This document shows positions 8,792-18,295 of a DNA stretch of 64,000 nucleotides, in pieces. The DNA comes from Ectopseudomonas alcaliphila (lineage in GTDB: Bacteria > Pseudomonadota > Gammaproteobacteria > Pseudomonadales > Pseudomonadaceae), in NCBI RefSeq assembly GCF_900101755.1, contig NZ_FNAE01000007.1, positions 1 to 64,000 of the forward strand. The letters are read 5' to 3'. Each line of letters opens with the position of its first letter. The stretch's first letter is position 1. The notes below the pieces were generated by a model, which was not told the DNA's origin, did no database searches, and worked only from the letters and a program-made list of their open reading frames with translations. A program made the position numbers and the translations under genes.

Positions 8792-10123
8792 CTAAAGTGC
8801 GCCGGCTTTCTTCCAGGCCAGATAACTGCTCACCAGTTCCGGGCCCAGTTCGCCCGGGCGGGCATCGAGCACCGGCACTTCGTGAGCGGCCAGGCGTTCG
8901 TGCAGGTCGGCGCGGGCATTGAGGTAGTCCAGCGTGCCGCAGTAGGCCAGGGCCTGGTCGAATTGCTCAACGGGTGTCTGGCGCAGGCGGTCCAGCGCTT
9001 CCTCACGCAGGCTGGCGATCAGCACACGATGCTGGCGCGAAAGACGGCGCACGGCGGCGAGCAGGTCCTGATCGTCTTCGTCGCGCAGGTTGGTCACCAG
9101 CACCACCAGCGAGCGACGCCGCTGACGTGTCAGCAGCAGATCGGCGGCGGCGCTGAAGTCGGCAGGTTGCTGGCTGGTATCGAGGTCGTAAACGGCGTTG
9201 AGCAGCACGTTCAGCTGAGCGGGGCCTTTGACCGGTGCCAGGTAACGCGACTGGTTGCCGGCGAAGGTCGCCAGACCCACCGCATCGCCCTGGCGCAGCG
9301 CCACGTAGCTGAGCAGCAGGCAGGCGTTGAGGGCGTGGTCGAAGTGCGACAGCTCGTCGTCCTGGCTGCGCATGCGCCGGCCGCAGTCGAGCAGGAAGAC
9401 GATCTGTTGGTCACGCTCGTCCTGATACTCGCGCGCGATGGGGGTGCGCTTGCGCGCGGTGGCCTTCCAGTCGATCTGGCGCAGGGTGTCGCCGTCACGA
9501 AACTCGCGTAACTGGTGAAACTCCAGACCCAGGCCGCGCCGCGGACGCTGGCGTACCCCCAGTTGACTGAGCCAGTCGTCCACCGCCTTGAGCTGCGCGC
9601 CATAGAGGCGAGCGAAGTCCGGGTAGACACGGCTTTCGCCAGCCAGCGGCAGCAGACGCTTGGCCTGCCACAGGCGTAACGGGCTGGGCAGTTTCAGTTC
9701 GCACAGGGCGAAGTGGAAATGTCCACGGATAAGCGGTTTAAGGCGATAGCTGACCTGGGTTTGCTGGCCTGGGTGCAGGGTGATGCGCTGCGGCAGGAAG
9801 TCGAAGGCCATGCCTTCGGGCACATGATCGAAGACCTCGATTTCCTGGGTATGGGCGAAATCGTGATGGGTGATCAGTTGCACCTCGCTCCAGCGCCCGA
9901 GCGGCAGATTGCCCGGCAACACGCGCTCCAGGCGCGGCGAGGGCTGGCGCCGCAGCCACAGGGCATCGACGACGGCGACCAGTGCCAACGCCAGCAACAG
10001 TCCCCAGGCCAGCGGCATCAGGCTGTCTGCCAGGCGAATGCCGAGCAGGGGCAGGGCGCCGAGCAACACGGCGGCGGCGAACAGGCCGCCGAGCAGCCCG
10101 ATGAGCAGGCGCGAAGGTTTCAT
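8792..10123 (-). CDS. DUF58 domain protein of the MoxR operon
   Basis: A 443-residue protein with two N-terminal membrane helices (about 8-50), a beta-rich middle, and a DUF58 / von Willebrand factor A-like domain. The DUF58 core GDTLRQIDWKATARK is near residue 225, followed by VFLLDCGRRM, which resembles a degenerate MIDAS start. DUF58 proteins are the usual partners of MoxR AAA ATPases and are thought to be metal-binding client or adaptor proteins at the membrane. Its start overlaps the MoxR stop by 4 bases (ATGA), making it the last gene of a six-gene overlapping operon. Confidence 0.88.
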   Translation of the reverse strand: MKPSRLLIGLLGGLFAAAVLLGALPLLGIRLADSLMPLAWGLLLALALVAVVDALWLRRQPSPRLERVLPGNLPLGRWSEVQLITHHDFAHTQEIEVFDHVPEGMAFDFLPQRITLHPGQQTQVSYRLKPLIRGHFHFALCELKLPSPLRLWQAKRLLPLAGESRVYPDFARLYGAQLKAVDDWLSQLGVRQRPRRGLGLEFHQLREFRDGDTLRQIDWKATARKRTPIAREYQDERDQQIVFLLDCGRRMRSQDDELSHFDHALNACLLLSYVALRQGDAVGLATFAGNQSRYLAPVKGPAQLNVLLNAVYDLDTSQQPADFSAAADLLLTRQRRRSLVVLVTNLRDEDDQDLLAAVRRLSRQHRVLIASLREEALDRLRQTPVEQFDQALAYCGTLDYLNARADLHERLAAHEVPVLDARPGELGPELVSSYLAWKKAGAL

Positions 10124-11154
10124 AGACGCGGAGCCGGCACCTGATCGAGCAACTGCTGCAGAACCTGATCCACCGACAGGCCTTCGATATCCAGCTCCGG
10201 CGCCAGGCGTACGCGATGGCGCAGCACCGCCAGGGCGCAGCTCTTGATGTCATCCGGCAGGACGAAGTCGCCGCCGCGCAGCAGCGCGCGAGCACGGGCA
10301 CCGCGCACCAGGGCGATCGACGCGCGTGGTCCGGCGCCCATGGCCAGCCCCGGCCAACTGCGCGTGGCGCGGGCCAGGCGTACGGCGTAATCGAGCACCT
10401 GGTCATCCAGCGGCAGATCGCTGGCGATCTTCTGCAGCGCCAGCACGTCCCTGGCCTGCAGCAGGGTGCGCAGCGGGCTGACTTCGAGCATGTCGGCCTT
10501 GGCCGAGCGGGTCACCTGGCGCACCATGTTCAGCTCTTCGTCCTGCTGCGGATAATCCATGCGCAGCTTGAGCATGAAGCGGTCCAGCTCGGCTTCCGGC
10601 AGCGGGTAGGTGCCTTCCTGCTCGATCGGGTTCATGGTCGCCAGCACCATGAACGGCAGCTGCACCGGCAGGGCGCGGCCTTCCAGGGTCACCTGGCGTT
10701 CCTGCATCACTTCCAGCAGCGCGGCCTGGGTCTTGGCCGGCGCGCGGTTGATTTCGTCGGCCAGCAGCAGGTTGGTGAACACCGGGCCCTTGCGCAGTTT
10801 GAACTGCTCGCTCTGCATGTCGTACACGGCATGGCCGGTGACATCGCTGGGCATCAGGTCCGGAGTGAACTGGATACGTGCGAACTCGCCGCCGAAGCAA
10901 CGCGCCAGGGCGCGTACCAGCAGCGTCTTGCCGAGTCCCGGTACACCCTCGACCAGCACGTGGCCACCGGCGATCAGTGCGGTGAGCACGTCGTCGATCA
11001 CCGCGCTCTGGCCGATCACGGCCTTGCGCAGCTCGGCGCGCAGAGCCTGGGCCAACTGGCTGGCACGCTGGCGCTGCTGCGCTTGCGGGTTGCTCGGCGC
11101 GGCGGCCGGGGTTTCCTGCACCGGCAGGTTGTCGTTCTCGGGGATCTCGCTCAT
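10120..11154 (-). CDS. MoxR-family AAA+ ATPase
   Basis: A 344-residue MoxR ATPase: Walker A GVPGLGKT (about residue 75), Walker B LLADEINRA (about 138), sensor 1 ATMNPIEQEGTYPLPEAE, and a C-terminal lid. MoxR proteins act as chaperones that mature or insert protein complexes. The operon here (RDD, SpoIIM-like, DUF4129, DUF4350, MoxR, DUF58) suggests it remodels a membrane assembly made by its neighbours. Start and stop each overlap a neighbour by 4 bases. The first 25 residues form a low-complexity Pro/Ala/Gln tail. Confidence 0.93.
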   Translation of the reverse strand: MSEIPENDNLPVQETPAAAPSNPQAQQRQRASQLAQALRAELRKAVIGQSAVIDDVLTALIAGGHVLVEGVPGLGKTLLVRALARCFGGEFARIQFTPDLMPSDVTGHAVYDMQSEQFKLRKGPVFTNLLLADEINRAPAKTQAALLEVMQERQVTLEGRALPVQLPFMVLATMNPIEQEGTYPLPEAELDRFMLKLRMDYPQQDEELNMVRQVTRSAKADMLEVSPLRTLLQARDVLALQKIASDLPLDDQVLDYAVRLARATRSWPGLAMGAGPRASIALVRGARARALLRGGDFVLPDDIKSCALAVLRHRVRLAPELDIEGLSVDQVLQQLLDQVPAPRL

Positions 11155-12332
11155 AGGGCATTCCTGAGGGTTTGCAGGTGGGCGACCTGGCGGGTGAAGT
11201 CACTGGCGGATAGGCGCTGCGGCGGCAATGGGCGCATGGCCTGGCTGATGTCCTTGGCGGGCAGGCGGGTCATGCGACCAAGGACCTGCCACTGCTCGGC
11301 GACGGCGAGCTTCTCGAAACCGGGGTGGCGGCGGCGCGCACGGCGATTGATATCCTGTTGCAGGCCTTTGAGCAGGCTGTGCTGGCCGCTGCGACGGAGC
11401 AGGAAGTCGGCGCCGCCACGCAGGTGTTCTTCGAGCTGGCGGCGGGCACGGCTGGCTGGCGCCTGCATGGGTCCGTGGCGCATGCCGACGTGCCACAGGG
11501 TGGCGATGATCAGCAGGGCCAGTACCAGCAGGGCCAGCGGGAAATGGCGCAGCAGCAGGCGGGCCAGGCCGTCGCTGTCGGCGTGGTAGAGCAGGGTCAC
11601 GGCACTGTCCTGGCTCAGATACCAGAGCAGCCAGGCGTGGTCGTATTTGTCGATGGTGCGGTTCTGCCAGATCCACGGATCGCTCAGTACGGTGATCAGA
11701 CCATCGCCGTGGTACAGCTGCAGCAAGTGCGTGGCGGCTTCGCTATTGGCCCAGACGTGCGCCCGATTCTGCGCATCGTACAGGTGGAAATCGGTGTCGA
11801 AGGCGATGTAGGCCGGCGCCTGCTCGTTTTCCAGATAGAGCTTGGTGAGTTGCGGATAGGCCTCGCTCTCCTCGTTCTCCTGCTCCGACTCGCTGCTCTC
11901 GTCGTCATCCAGTTCGTCGCTCATGTACTGCTGGACGCCGAGCAGATCGAGCAGCAGGTCGCCGCTCTTGCCTTCCTCTTCGTCCCACAGGCGTTCGGCG
12001 ATGAACAGCAGATGGCCGCCGTTTGCCGTCCACTGCAGCACGCGTTCGACCTGGCGCGGCGTCATGTTGTTGCGGTCGGCCAGCAGCATCAGGGTCTGGC
12101 CCTCGCTGGGCAGGCCGTCCAGCACCTCCAGACCTTCGGCGCGGCGGGCGGCGATGCCCTGCTTGCGCAGGAAGTGCTCGGCGGCCAGGTAGGGGCTGCT
12201 GGCAACCTCGGGGGAAGGGCCGTGCTCGATCACGTCTTCATAAGGTTCGAGTTTGCCCAGCACATAACTGGCGAGCAGCCCCAGCACCAGCAACAGGGCC
12301 ATGGCGAGGATGAAACCGGCGCGCCGACTCAT
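11151..12332 (-). CDS. DUF4350 domain membrane protein
   Basis: A 393-residue protein with an N-terminal membrane helix (about 7-27), a DUF4350 extracytoplasmic domain (about 35-250, resembling the GldG/IFT52-type fold), an acidic Glu/Ser-rich insert near 140-165, a second helix near 285-305 and a basic C-terminal tail. ATG 12332 is chosen because it overlaps the DUF4129 stop by 4 bases, like the other junctions of this operon; longer in-frame extensions would overlap that gene extensively. Function unknown. DUF4350 proteins are regularly encoded between DUF4129 and MoxR genes. Confidence 0.82.
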   Translation of the reverse strand: MSRRAGFILAMALLLVLGLLASYVLGKLEPYEDVIEHGPSPEVASSPYLAAEHFLRKQGIAARRAEGLEVLDGLPSEGQTLMLLADRNNMTPRQVERVLQWTANGGHLLFIAERLWDEEEGKSGDLLLDLLGVQQYMSDELDDDESSESEQENEESEAYPQLTKLYLENEQAPAYIAFDTDFHLYDAQNRAHVWANSEAATHLLQLYHGDGLITVLSDPWIWQNRTIDKYDHAWLLWYLSQDSAVTLLYHADSDGLARLLLRHFPLALLVLALLIIATLWHVGMRHGPMQAPASRARRQLEEHLRGGADFLLRRSGQHSLLKGLQQDINRRARRRHPGFEKLAVAEQWQVLGRMTRLPAKDISQAMRPLPPQRLSASDFTRQVAHLQTLRNAL

Positions 12333-13915
12333 GCCACACGCTCCTGGTCGAACAGGCTGCGCCAGCCCTGGCACAGGCCCTGACGCAGCGCTTCGGCAGG
12401 CAGGCGATGACCATAGGCCAATGCTTGCCAATGCAGCGTGAGTTGACGACTGTAGTCCTCCAGATTCTGCTGCCCGAGGCCGGCGACCAGGTGCAGCACC
12501 TCGCCTTCGGTGTGCGATTGCTTCAGGGGCAGGCGCTGTTCATGCAAAAGGCGGCTGAGCAATGCGCGGTAGAGCAAACCGAGTGCGGCGCGCGGTTGCT
12601 CGGCCCAGAGTCGCTCGGCTTCGCTGGCGACGTCGTCGGGCAGCGTCTCCGGTGCCAGTTCCAGACCGAACAGCTGTTGCGGTGCGACCTGCCGGCGTCG
12701 CGTTGGCAGGCCGATGCGTTCGCCAAAGGCCTGCAGCCACTCGCGGTAGCGCCACAGGACGAAGGCCAGCAGCGCGGCCAGCGCCCCCCACAGCAGCACT
12801 TCGAATATCTGCGCGACGACATCCAGGCTCTTCCACCACTCGCCGAGCTTGAGCAGGTTCTTGAGCATCTCGAGGAAGGCTTCGACGTCTTCCGGTTTGG
12901 GCTCCTCGGCAGGTTTTTCCTCGCCCAGGCGCCAGCGTGTAACGGTTTCGCGGTGCTGGAAGGGCGGCTCGTCGAGCAGGGCTTCGATGCTGGTGCGCGC
13001 GGCCTGGCTGGTCAGAGGCTGCTGGAGCAGGCGCGGTGCGTCGGGGCCTTGCGGGTCGGTCTGCTCGGCTTTCTCGCTGGCGGCTGGCGATGTGTCGGCC
13101 CAGGCATCGTTCGGCAGCTGCGTCAGCAGCAAGGCGCAACCGAGCAGCAGGGCATAGGCGCTGCCGCTCAGGCGCTGGCGCAGGCGGCGAAAGGTCAGTT
13201 CGATATCCCAGGCTTCCAGGGCGGTGCGGCGGTTGAGGTAGAGGGTGAAACCGCAGGCGACATAGACCGGCTCCCAGATGATCAGCAGCAACACATAAAG
13301 CAGGTTGGACAGATGCTCGAGCCACATCCATTGGCCGCTGCTGGCGGCGATCAGGCTTTCCCAGGTCCAGTTCAGTTCCACCTGCTGCGGCAACATCAGA
13401 TAGAACAGGGCGACCAGGCCCATCCACAGGGCGATTTCCAGATGCATACCGACGAGCGTCAGCCAGGTGGCGGCGGCGCTGTCGCGCTGACCGAGTACCA
13501 CCAGGCGCTGGCTACGCGCCTGTCCGGTCAGGCCTTCGAGTTGCAGTACCGGCAGATCGAAACTGCGCGTCGGGCTCAGTCGGCGCCAGGTCAGGCTGGC
13601 CAGCAATTGCGGTCGCAGCAGTCTCGGCAGTGCGCGCAGGGCCTGTTTCAGCGAGGGTGTGTTGCCGAACAATGCGTGCGACAGGATGTACAGCGGCAAC
13701 CGTTCATAGGCCGGTTTGAGCCACCAGAACAGGAAGATGGCCCAGCCCGGATACTGCCAGAGCAAGGCGCAGAGCAGGGCGAACAGCGGCAGCGTGACCA
13801 GTGCCCAGCTGGCCATCAGCAGGCCGGCATGACGACGGGCGAGCAGCACGCCGAGGTCGATGGCTTCCCAGGCGCTGCGGGGGCGAATGGCGACGCTGGC
13901 TTCAGTCAGGCGCAT
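12329..13915 (-). CDS. DUF4129 domain membrane protein
   Basis: A 528-residue multi-pass protein with about four N-terminal membrane helices, a signal-like helix near 255-275, a Pro/Glu-rich stretch, another helix near 375-395 (LLWGALAALLAFVLW) and a C-terminal DUF4129 cytoplasmic domain (RALLSRLLHEQRLPL). DUF4129 is a domain of unknown function that accompanies MoxR/DUF58 genes. Its start overlaps the SpoIIM-like gene by 14 bases and its stop overlaps the DUF4350 gene by 4. Confidence 0.82.
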   Translation of the reverse strand: MRLTEASVAIRPRSAWEAIDLGVLLARRHAGLLMASWALVTLPLFALLCALLWQYPGWAIFLFWWLKPAYERLPLYILSHALFGNTPSLKQALRALPRLLRPQLLASLTWRRLSPTRSFDLPVLQLEGLTGQARSQRLVVLGQRDSAAATWLTLVGMHLEIALWMGLVALFYLMLPQQVELNWTWESLIAASSGQWMWLEHLSNLLYVLLLIIWEPVYVACGFTLYLNRRTALEAWDIELTFRRLRQRLSGSAYALLLGCALLLTQLPNDAWADTSPAASEKAEQTDPQGPDAPRLLQQPLTSQAARTSIEALLDEPPFQHRETVTRWRLGEEKPAEEPKPEDVEAFLEMLKNLLKLGEWWKSLDVVAQIFEVLLWGALAALLAFVLWRYREWLQAFGERIGLPTRRRQVAPQQLFGLELAPETLPDDVASEAERLWAEQPRAALGLLYRALLSRLLHEQRLPLKQSHTEGEVLHLVAGLGQQNLEDYSRQLTLHWQALAYGHRLPAEALRQGLCQGWRSLFDQERVA

Positions 13916-14882
13916 GCTGCCTCCGACCGGCCAGCAGCAGATAACTCAGTACCAGCGCCCAAAGCCCGGTACCGACGGCGTATTTGATGTTCGGGCTGGC
14001 GAAGGTGGTGGAGGACCAGAACGCCTCGATGAAGGCGGCCAACAGGAGGAACAGGATCACCCCGGCCACCAGCTGTATCGCCTTGCCGGCAGCCAGACGC
14101 AAGGCCTCGCCACGGGGCAGGCGGCCGGGTGCGAGCAGTGCCCAGCCGAGCTTGAAACCAGCCGCGCCGGCCAGGGCGATGGCCGTCAGCTCGAAGGCAC
14201 CATGACCGATGACGAAGGACCAGAAGGGCTCACCATAGCCGATGCGCGTCAGGTGACCCGCCACTGCGCCGATCATCAGACCGTTGAACAGCAGGAAGAA
14301 CAGGCTGCCGAGACCGAGCAGCAGGCCGCTGGCGAAGGTCTGAAAGGCGATGCCGATGTTGTTCATGATGTAGAAGCCGAACATCACCCAATCTTCACCG
14401 GAGCCGCGTTCGCTGAAGCGGCCGAGACGGCGCGCGTCGGGATCGTACATGCCTTCCATTTCGCTGACCTGATCGGGGCTGACCAGGCTGAAAATCAGCT
14501 CGGGATAGAGGTAGGTCAGCAGCCCCATCAATGCCAGGCTGCCGAAGAACAGCAGGCTGGCCACGCATACGCTGCGCCACTCGCTGCGCACCAGGTGTGG
14601 GAAACCGCCGAACAGAAAGCGGATCATCTGCGCGCCAAGGTGGCTGCGATGGCGGTAGAACTGCTGGTGGCCGCGCATGGCCAGCTGTTGCAGCTGGTCA
14701 ATGAGGTGGCTGCTGTAGCCGCGCGCCTGAGCCAGCGCCAGATGCTGGCAAAGCTGCCGGTAGCTGGCGGCAAAGCCCTGGCAGGTCTGCGCTTCGGGCT
14801 TGCCGCGCTCGAGGGCTTCGAGTTGGTTGTTGAAGGCGTCCCAGTCCGGCTGATGGCGACTTTCGAACAGGCTCTGTTTCAA
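13902..14882 (-). CDS. SpoIIM-like (stage II sporulation protein M family) membrane protein
   Basis: A 326-residue protein with an N-terminal helical cytoplasmic part (about 1-100) and five or six membrane helices, matching the SpoIIM family. The conserved FYIMNNIGIAFQTFASGLLLG and IGHGAFELTAIALAG regions are visible. In Bacillus, SpoIIM is part of the engulfment complex. Pseudomonas does not sporulate, and family members in such bacteria are encoded with RDD, MoxR and DUF58 genes, so the name reflects homology only. It overlaps the RDD gene by 4 bases. Confidence 0.87.
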   Translation of the reverse strand: MKQSLFESRHQPDWDAFNNQLEALERGKPEAQTCQGFAASYRQLCQHLALAQARGYSSHLIDQLQQLAMRGHQQFYRHRSHLGAQMIRFLFGGFPHLVRSEWRSVCVASLLFFGSLALMGLLTYLYPELIFSLVSPDQVSEMEGMYDPDARRLGRFSERGSGEDWVMFGFYIMNNIGIAFQTFASGLLLGLGSLFFLLFNGLMIGAVAGHLTRIGYGEPFWSFVIGHGAFELTAIALAGAAGFKLGWALLAPGRLPRGEALRLAAGKAIQLVAGVILFLLLAAFIEAFWSSTTFASPNIKYAVGTGLWALVLSYLLLAGRRQHAPD

Positions 14883-15604
14883 GGTGCGCTCCCCAGCAGG
14901 CCGCGAGCGATGCCGTTGAGACGCGGTTCCGCCTGCTCGACAGGCACTTGCAGTGGCTCGGCCAGCAACGCCGCCAGCTCCGCTCTGCGGGCGGCAGACA
15001 GCTGGCCGCCACGTTCGGCAAAACCGAGGATGGCACGTTGCTCGTCAAGGCTGAGCGGGAAGGGCGCTGGCAACGGTTCGGCGTCGGCGAGCAGTGGTTT
15101 GCTCAAAGGCGCATCGCGATAGACCACCAGCGTGCCGGCGGCGATATCGCCGAGGCGCTTGAACGCCGGATGGTTCAGGCAACTGATGATGCCCAGGGTG
15201 TAGCCGAACGGCAGGATATCGACGAAGCGCAACAGGTTGCGGGTCAGCGAAGCGGCCCAGCCGATCGGCGTACCGTCATCGTGCACCACGCGCAGGCCGA
15301 GCATCTGCTTGCCGGGGGAGCGACCCTGGTTGAGGACTTCGAACAGCACCATGTACCACCAGGTCACGAGAAACAGCAGGATGGTGCCCAGGCCCATGCC
15401 GAACTGACCGAGCAGGCCGAGAACGATGAACGTTACCATCAGGATCAGGCCGCGAATGGCCAGGTCGATGGCGAACGCCAGGGCGCGTGGTACCAGCCCG
15501 GCTGGCCGCAGATGCAGATCGATACCTTCCGGCGTTTCGACCTCATAGCGAGTATCCAGGGGGTGCTGGTTGAGCGGAAGGCTTGCGCTTGAGCGTGAGG
15601 ACAT
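14879..15604 (-). CDS. RDD family membrane protein
   Basis: A 241-residue protein that is first in the MoxR operon. The RDD domain spans about residues 25-165. Its Arg (PRALAFAIDLAIRG) and Asp residues are in the first membrane helix, and the later conserved SPGKQMLGLRVVHDDG and RNLLRFVDILP motifs are visible. RDD proteins have been linked to ion transport and to membrane complexes; the role here is unknown. The operon promoter should lie in the roughly 100 bases before 15604. Confidence 0.88.
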   Translation of the reverse strand: MSSRSSASLPLNQHPLDTRYEVETPEGIDLHLRPAGLVPRALAFAIDLAIRGLILMVTFIVLGLLGQFGMGLGTILLFLVTWWYMVLFEVLNQGRSPGKQMLGLRVVHDDGTPIGWAASLTRNLLRFVDILPFGYTLGIISCLNHPAFKRLGDIAAGTLVVYRDAPLSKPLLADAEPLPAPFPLSLDEQRAILGFAERGGQLSAARRAELAALLAEPLQVPVEQAEPRLNGIARGLLGSAP

Positions 15605-15706
15605 CGGCGGACTGCATCAAGGAAAGCCCGATGCTAGCGAGCAGCGGGCCACTAACGCAACCGGGCCAGTGAACTGGCCCGAGCTGCATCGGCTTATTGG
15701 CTGGCC

Positions 15707-16465
15707 TTATTGGGCGGCAGGCAGCACGCCAAAGATAGTGCGATACAGCACGCCCATGGCTACGACCATCAGCGGAATGCTCCACACCAGACCGATACCC
15801 AGCGGGATGGCGCTGACCATGACGATCAGGCCGAGCACCAGGAACAGGCCGAAGACCTTGAACCAGTGCTGGGTGATGGCCTTGCGCGAGGCTTCCAGGG
15901 CCTGCCAGGGCGACAGGCCGCGCTCGACCACCAGCGGGACGGCCAGCAGGTAGGCCACACTCAGGTAGATGCCGGGGATCAGCAGCAGGATGATGCCGAG
16001 GTAGATCAGCAGCATCATCACCACGGCGGTGATGATCAGCGGTACGGTGCGGCCGAAGTGGCTGAAAATCTCGTTGAAGCTCAGCGGCTGGTCGGCGGCG
16101 CGGCGAATGCCGACCATATTGATGCCGGCCATGAAGGGGTAGGCCAGGGCCGAGGCCAACAGCGAAATCAGGATCTCGCCGACGAATACCAGAAACAGGT
16201 TGTCGCTCAGGGCGCCAAAGATGCCGACCACGCCGCCGAGGATGAAGGTGGCGGCCAGCAGCACCACGTAGAACACCAGAAAGCCGCCGATGATGATGCC
16301 TTTGGTGCCCTTGACCTTGCTCCAGGACTCGCTCAGCAGTTCGCCGATGCTGAAGTCATAGCCGCGTGCCAGCGCTTCTTCGATGCTCGGTGTCTGGTTC
16401 GACGGCGTTTGTTGCAGATCGCTGCTGGGAGCAGCATAGGGATTGGGGGTGATCGCGTCACTCAT
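15707..16465 (-). CDS. Multi-pass membrane protein, DUF975/YciC-like
   Basis: A 252-residue protein with a Pro/Gln-rich cytoplasmic N-terminus (about 40 residues), then about six membrane helices. The fold resembles the broad group of glycerophosphodiesterase-membrane-domain / DUF975 proteins (SVAYLLAVPLVVERGLSPWQALEASRKAI is their typical amphipathic region, here about 165-195). ATG 16465 is chosen for the AAGGATGC ribosome-binding site just upstream. It sits next to the MoxR operon on the same strand with a 100-base gap, so it could be the first gene of a longer transcript. Function unknown. Confidence 0.75.
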   Translation of the reverse strand: MSDAITPNPYAAPSSDLQQTPSNQTPSIEEALARGYDFSIGELLSESWSKVKGTKGIIIGGFLVFYVVLLAATFILGGVVGIFGALSDNLFLVFVGEILISLLASALAYPFMAGINMVGIRRAADQPLSFNEIFSHFGRTVPLIITAVVMMLLIYLGIILLLIPGIYLSVAYLLAVPLVVERGLSPWQALEASRKAITQHWFKVFGLFLVLGLIVMVSAIPLGIGLVWSIPLMVVAMGVLYRTIFGVLPAAQ

Positions 16466-16647
16466 GGTTGCATCCTTGTATGTAGAGTGGGGGGCTGCCA
16501 ATGCTAGTGGTTACGGCGCTTGCTCCACAAGTGCAGCGCACCTGGCGCTGCAGCAGCTGTGCGCTGGTTCATGCTTTGGCCCGCAGCGGTGAGCCTGGAA
16601 GTGGATGATAGACTGCCGACAACTTTACGTCAGGTACGGAGCCGCCA

Positions 16648-18096
16648 ATGACTTCCAGCATCTTCTGGTACGACTACGAGACCACCGGTATCAATCCGCG
16701 GTGTGACCGTCCGCTGCAGGTGGCGGGTATCCGTACCGATGAGGCGCTGAATGAGATCGGCGAACCGCTGAACATCTACTGCCGCCCCAGCGACGACATC
16801 CTGCCGCACCCCGCAGCCTGCCTGGTGACCGGCATCGATCCACAGCGCCTGCAGCAGTTGGGGCTGGATGAGGGCGAGTTCATGACCCGTGTGCATGCCG
16901 TGCTCTCGGCGCCCGGCACCTGTGGCGCCGGCTACAACAGCTTGCGCTTCGATGACGAGGTGACGCGCTACAGCCTCTATCGCAACTTCTTCGACCCTTA
17001 TGCGCGCGAGTGGCAGGGCGGCAACAGTCGCTGGGACCTGATCGATCTGGTGCGCACCGCTTATGCGCTGCGGCCCGAGGGAATCGAGTGGCCCGAAGAC
17101 GAAGGGCGCGTATCGCTCAAGCTGGAGCGGCTGACTCAGGCCAACGGCATCGACCACGGCCAGGCTCACGATGCACTGTCCGACGTACGCGCCACCATCG
17201 GTCTGGCGCGGCTGCTGCGCGACCGGCAGCCAAAGCTATACGACTTTCTTTACCAACTGCGTAGCAAGCAGCGAGTGCTGGATCAGATTCGCCTGTTACA
17301 ACCGCTATTGCACATTTCCGGACGCTTCTCCGCTGCGCGCCACTATCTGGCGCCGGTGCTGCCGCTGGCCTGGCATCCGCGCAATCGCAATGCGCTGATC
17401 GTCTGCGATCTGCAGGCCGACCCGTCGCCCTTGCTGAATCTGGACGCCGATACGCTGCGTAGTCGTCTCTACACCCGCCGCGAGGACCTCGCCGAGGGCG
17501 AGTTGCCAGTGCCGCTGAAGCTGCTGCATATCAATCGCTGTCCGGTAGTGGCGCCGCTTGCGGTACTGCGCGAGGCGGATCGGCAACGCCTGCAACTGGA
17601 CTGGTCGATCTGCGAGCGCAATGTCGAAGTGCTGAAGAATGAACAGCCGCTTTGGCGGGACAAATTAGCGGCCATTTACCGTGAAGAAGCCTTCGCAGGC
17701 AGTAACGACCCCGAACAACAGCTTTACGATGGTTTTATCGGTGATCGTGACCGTCGTTTGTGTGAGCAGGTGCGTAGCGCTCCACCCGAGGCATTGGCCA
17801 ACGACAAAAAATGGCCATTCGATGATGCGCGACTGCCAGAGTTGTTGTTTCGTTATCGGGCGCGCAATTTCCCCGCCAGTCTGTCAGCGGCTGAATCTCA
17901 GCGTTGGGCAGAGTTCTGCCGGCAGCGTCTGAGCGACCCAGAGTTCGGTGCTCCCAATACCCTGGCGCAATTTCACGCGGCGTTGGAGCAGTTGCGCACG
18001 GACTGCAACCCAGGCCAATTGCAACTTCTGCAGCAGTGGCAGGCGTATGCGCAGGCGCTGCAGACGCGTTTTGCCGAGAGTCCCGCAGGCGTTTAA
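16648..18096 (+). CDS. sbcB: Exodeoxyribonuclease I
   Basis: A 482-residue ExoI, which degrades single-stranded DNA from the 3' end and acts in mismatch repair and recombination. The DEDD exonuclease domain starts immediately (FWYDYETTG, with the catalytic Asp and Glu), continues to HDALSDVRATIGLA near residue 175, and is followed by the SH3-like and C-terminal helical domains (YDGFIGDRDRRL). Length and the following mvaT-purU order match PA4316. Confidence 0.95.
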   Translation: MTSSIFWYDYETTGINPRCDRPLQVAGIRTDEALNEIGEPLNIYCRPSDDILPHPAACLVTGIDPQRLQQLGLDEGEFMTRVHAVLSAPGTCGAGYNSLRFDDEVTRYSLYRNFFDPYAREWQGGNSRWDLIDLVRTAYALRPEGIEWPEDEGRVSLKLERLTQANGIDHGQAHDALSDVRATIGLARLLRDRQPKLYDFLYQLRSKQRVLDQIRLLQPLLHISGRFSAARHYLAPVLPLAWHPRNRNALIVCDLQADPSPLLNLDADTLRSRLYTRREDLAEGELPVPLKLLHINRCPVVAPLAVLREADRQRLQLDWSICERNVEVLKNEQPLWRDKLAAIYREEAFAGSNDPEQQLYDGFIGDRDRRLCEQVRSAPPEALANDKKWPFDDARLPELLFRYRARNFPASLSAAESQRWAEFCRQRLSDPEFGAPNTLAQFHAALEQLRTDCNPGQLQLLQQWQAYAQALQTRFAESPAGV

Positions 18097-18252
18097 ACCG
18101 GAGAGAGACAGCCAGGACAATGCGCAGGGGCGATGGTTCTCGTCAGCTTTGATAAGAAAAATGCAGGGGCCGGGAACTTTTCGCCCGCTTAGCGTTGTTG
18201 CTGATGCCAACAATTGCCCAAAACTGTTACGTCTGAAAAAAACATAGGCAAT

Positions 18253-18279
18253 AAAAAACGCCAGCATGGCTGGCGTTTT
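18253..18279 (-). terminator. Terminator of mvaT
   Basis: On the minus strand, ACGCCAGC and GCTGGCGT pair around CAT and are followed by TTTTTTAT. It lies about 20 bases after the mvaT stop, and also ends rightward transcripts from sbcB. Confidence 0.85.
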
Positions 18280-18295
18280 GGGTGTCGCTCAGGAG

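Noticed and set aside
13902..14882. SpoIIM homologue as evidence for sporulation
   Set aside because: SpoIIM-like proteins occur in MoxR operons of non-sporulating bacteria; no other sporulation gene is visible.
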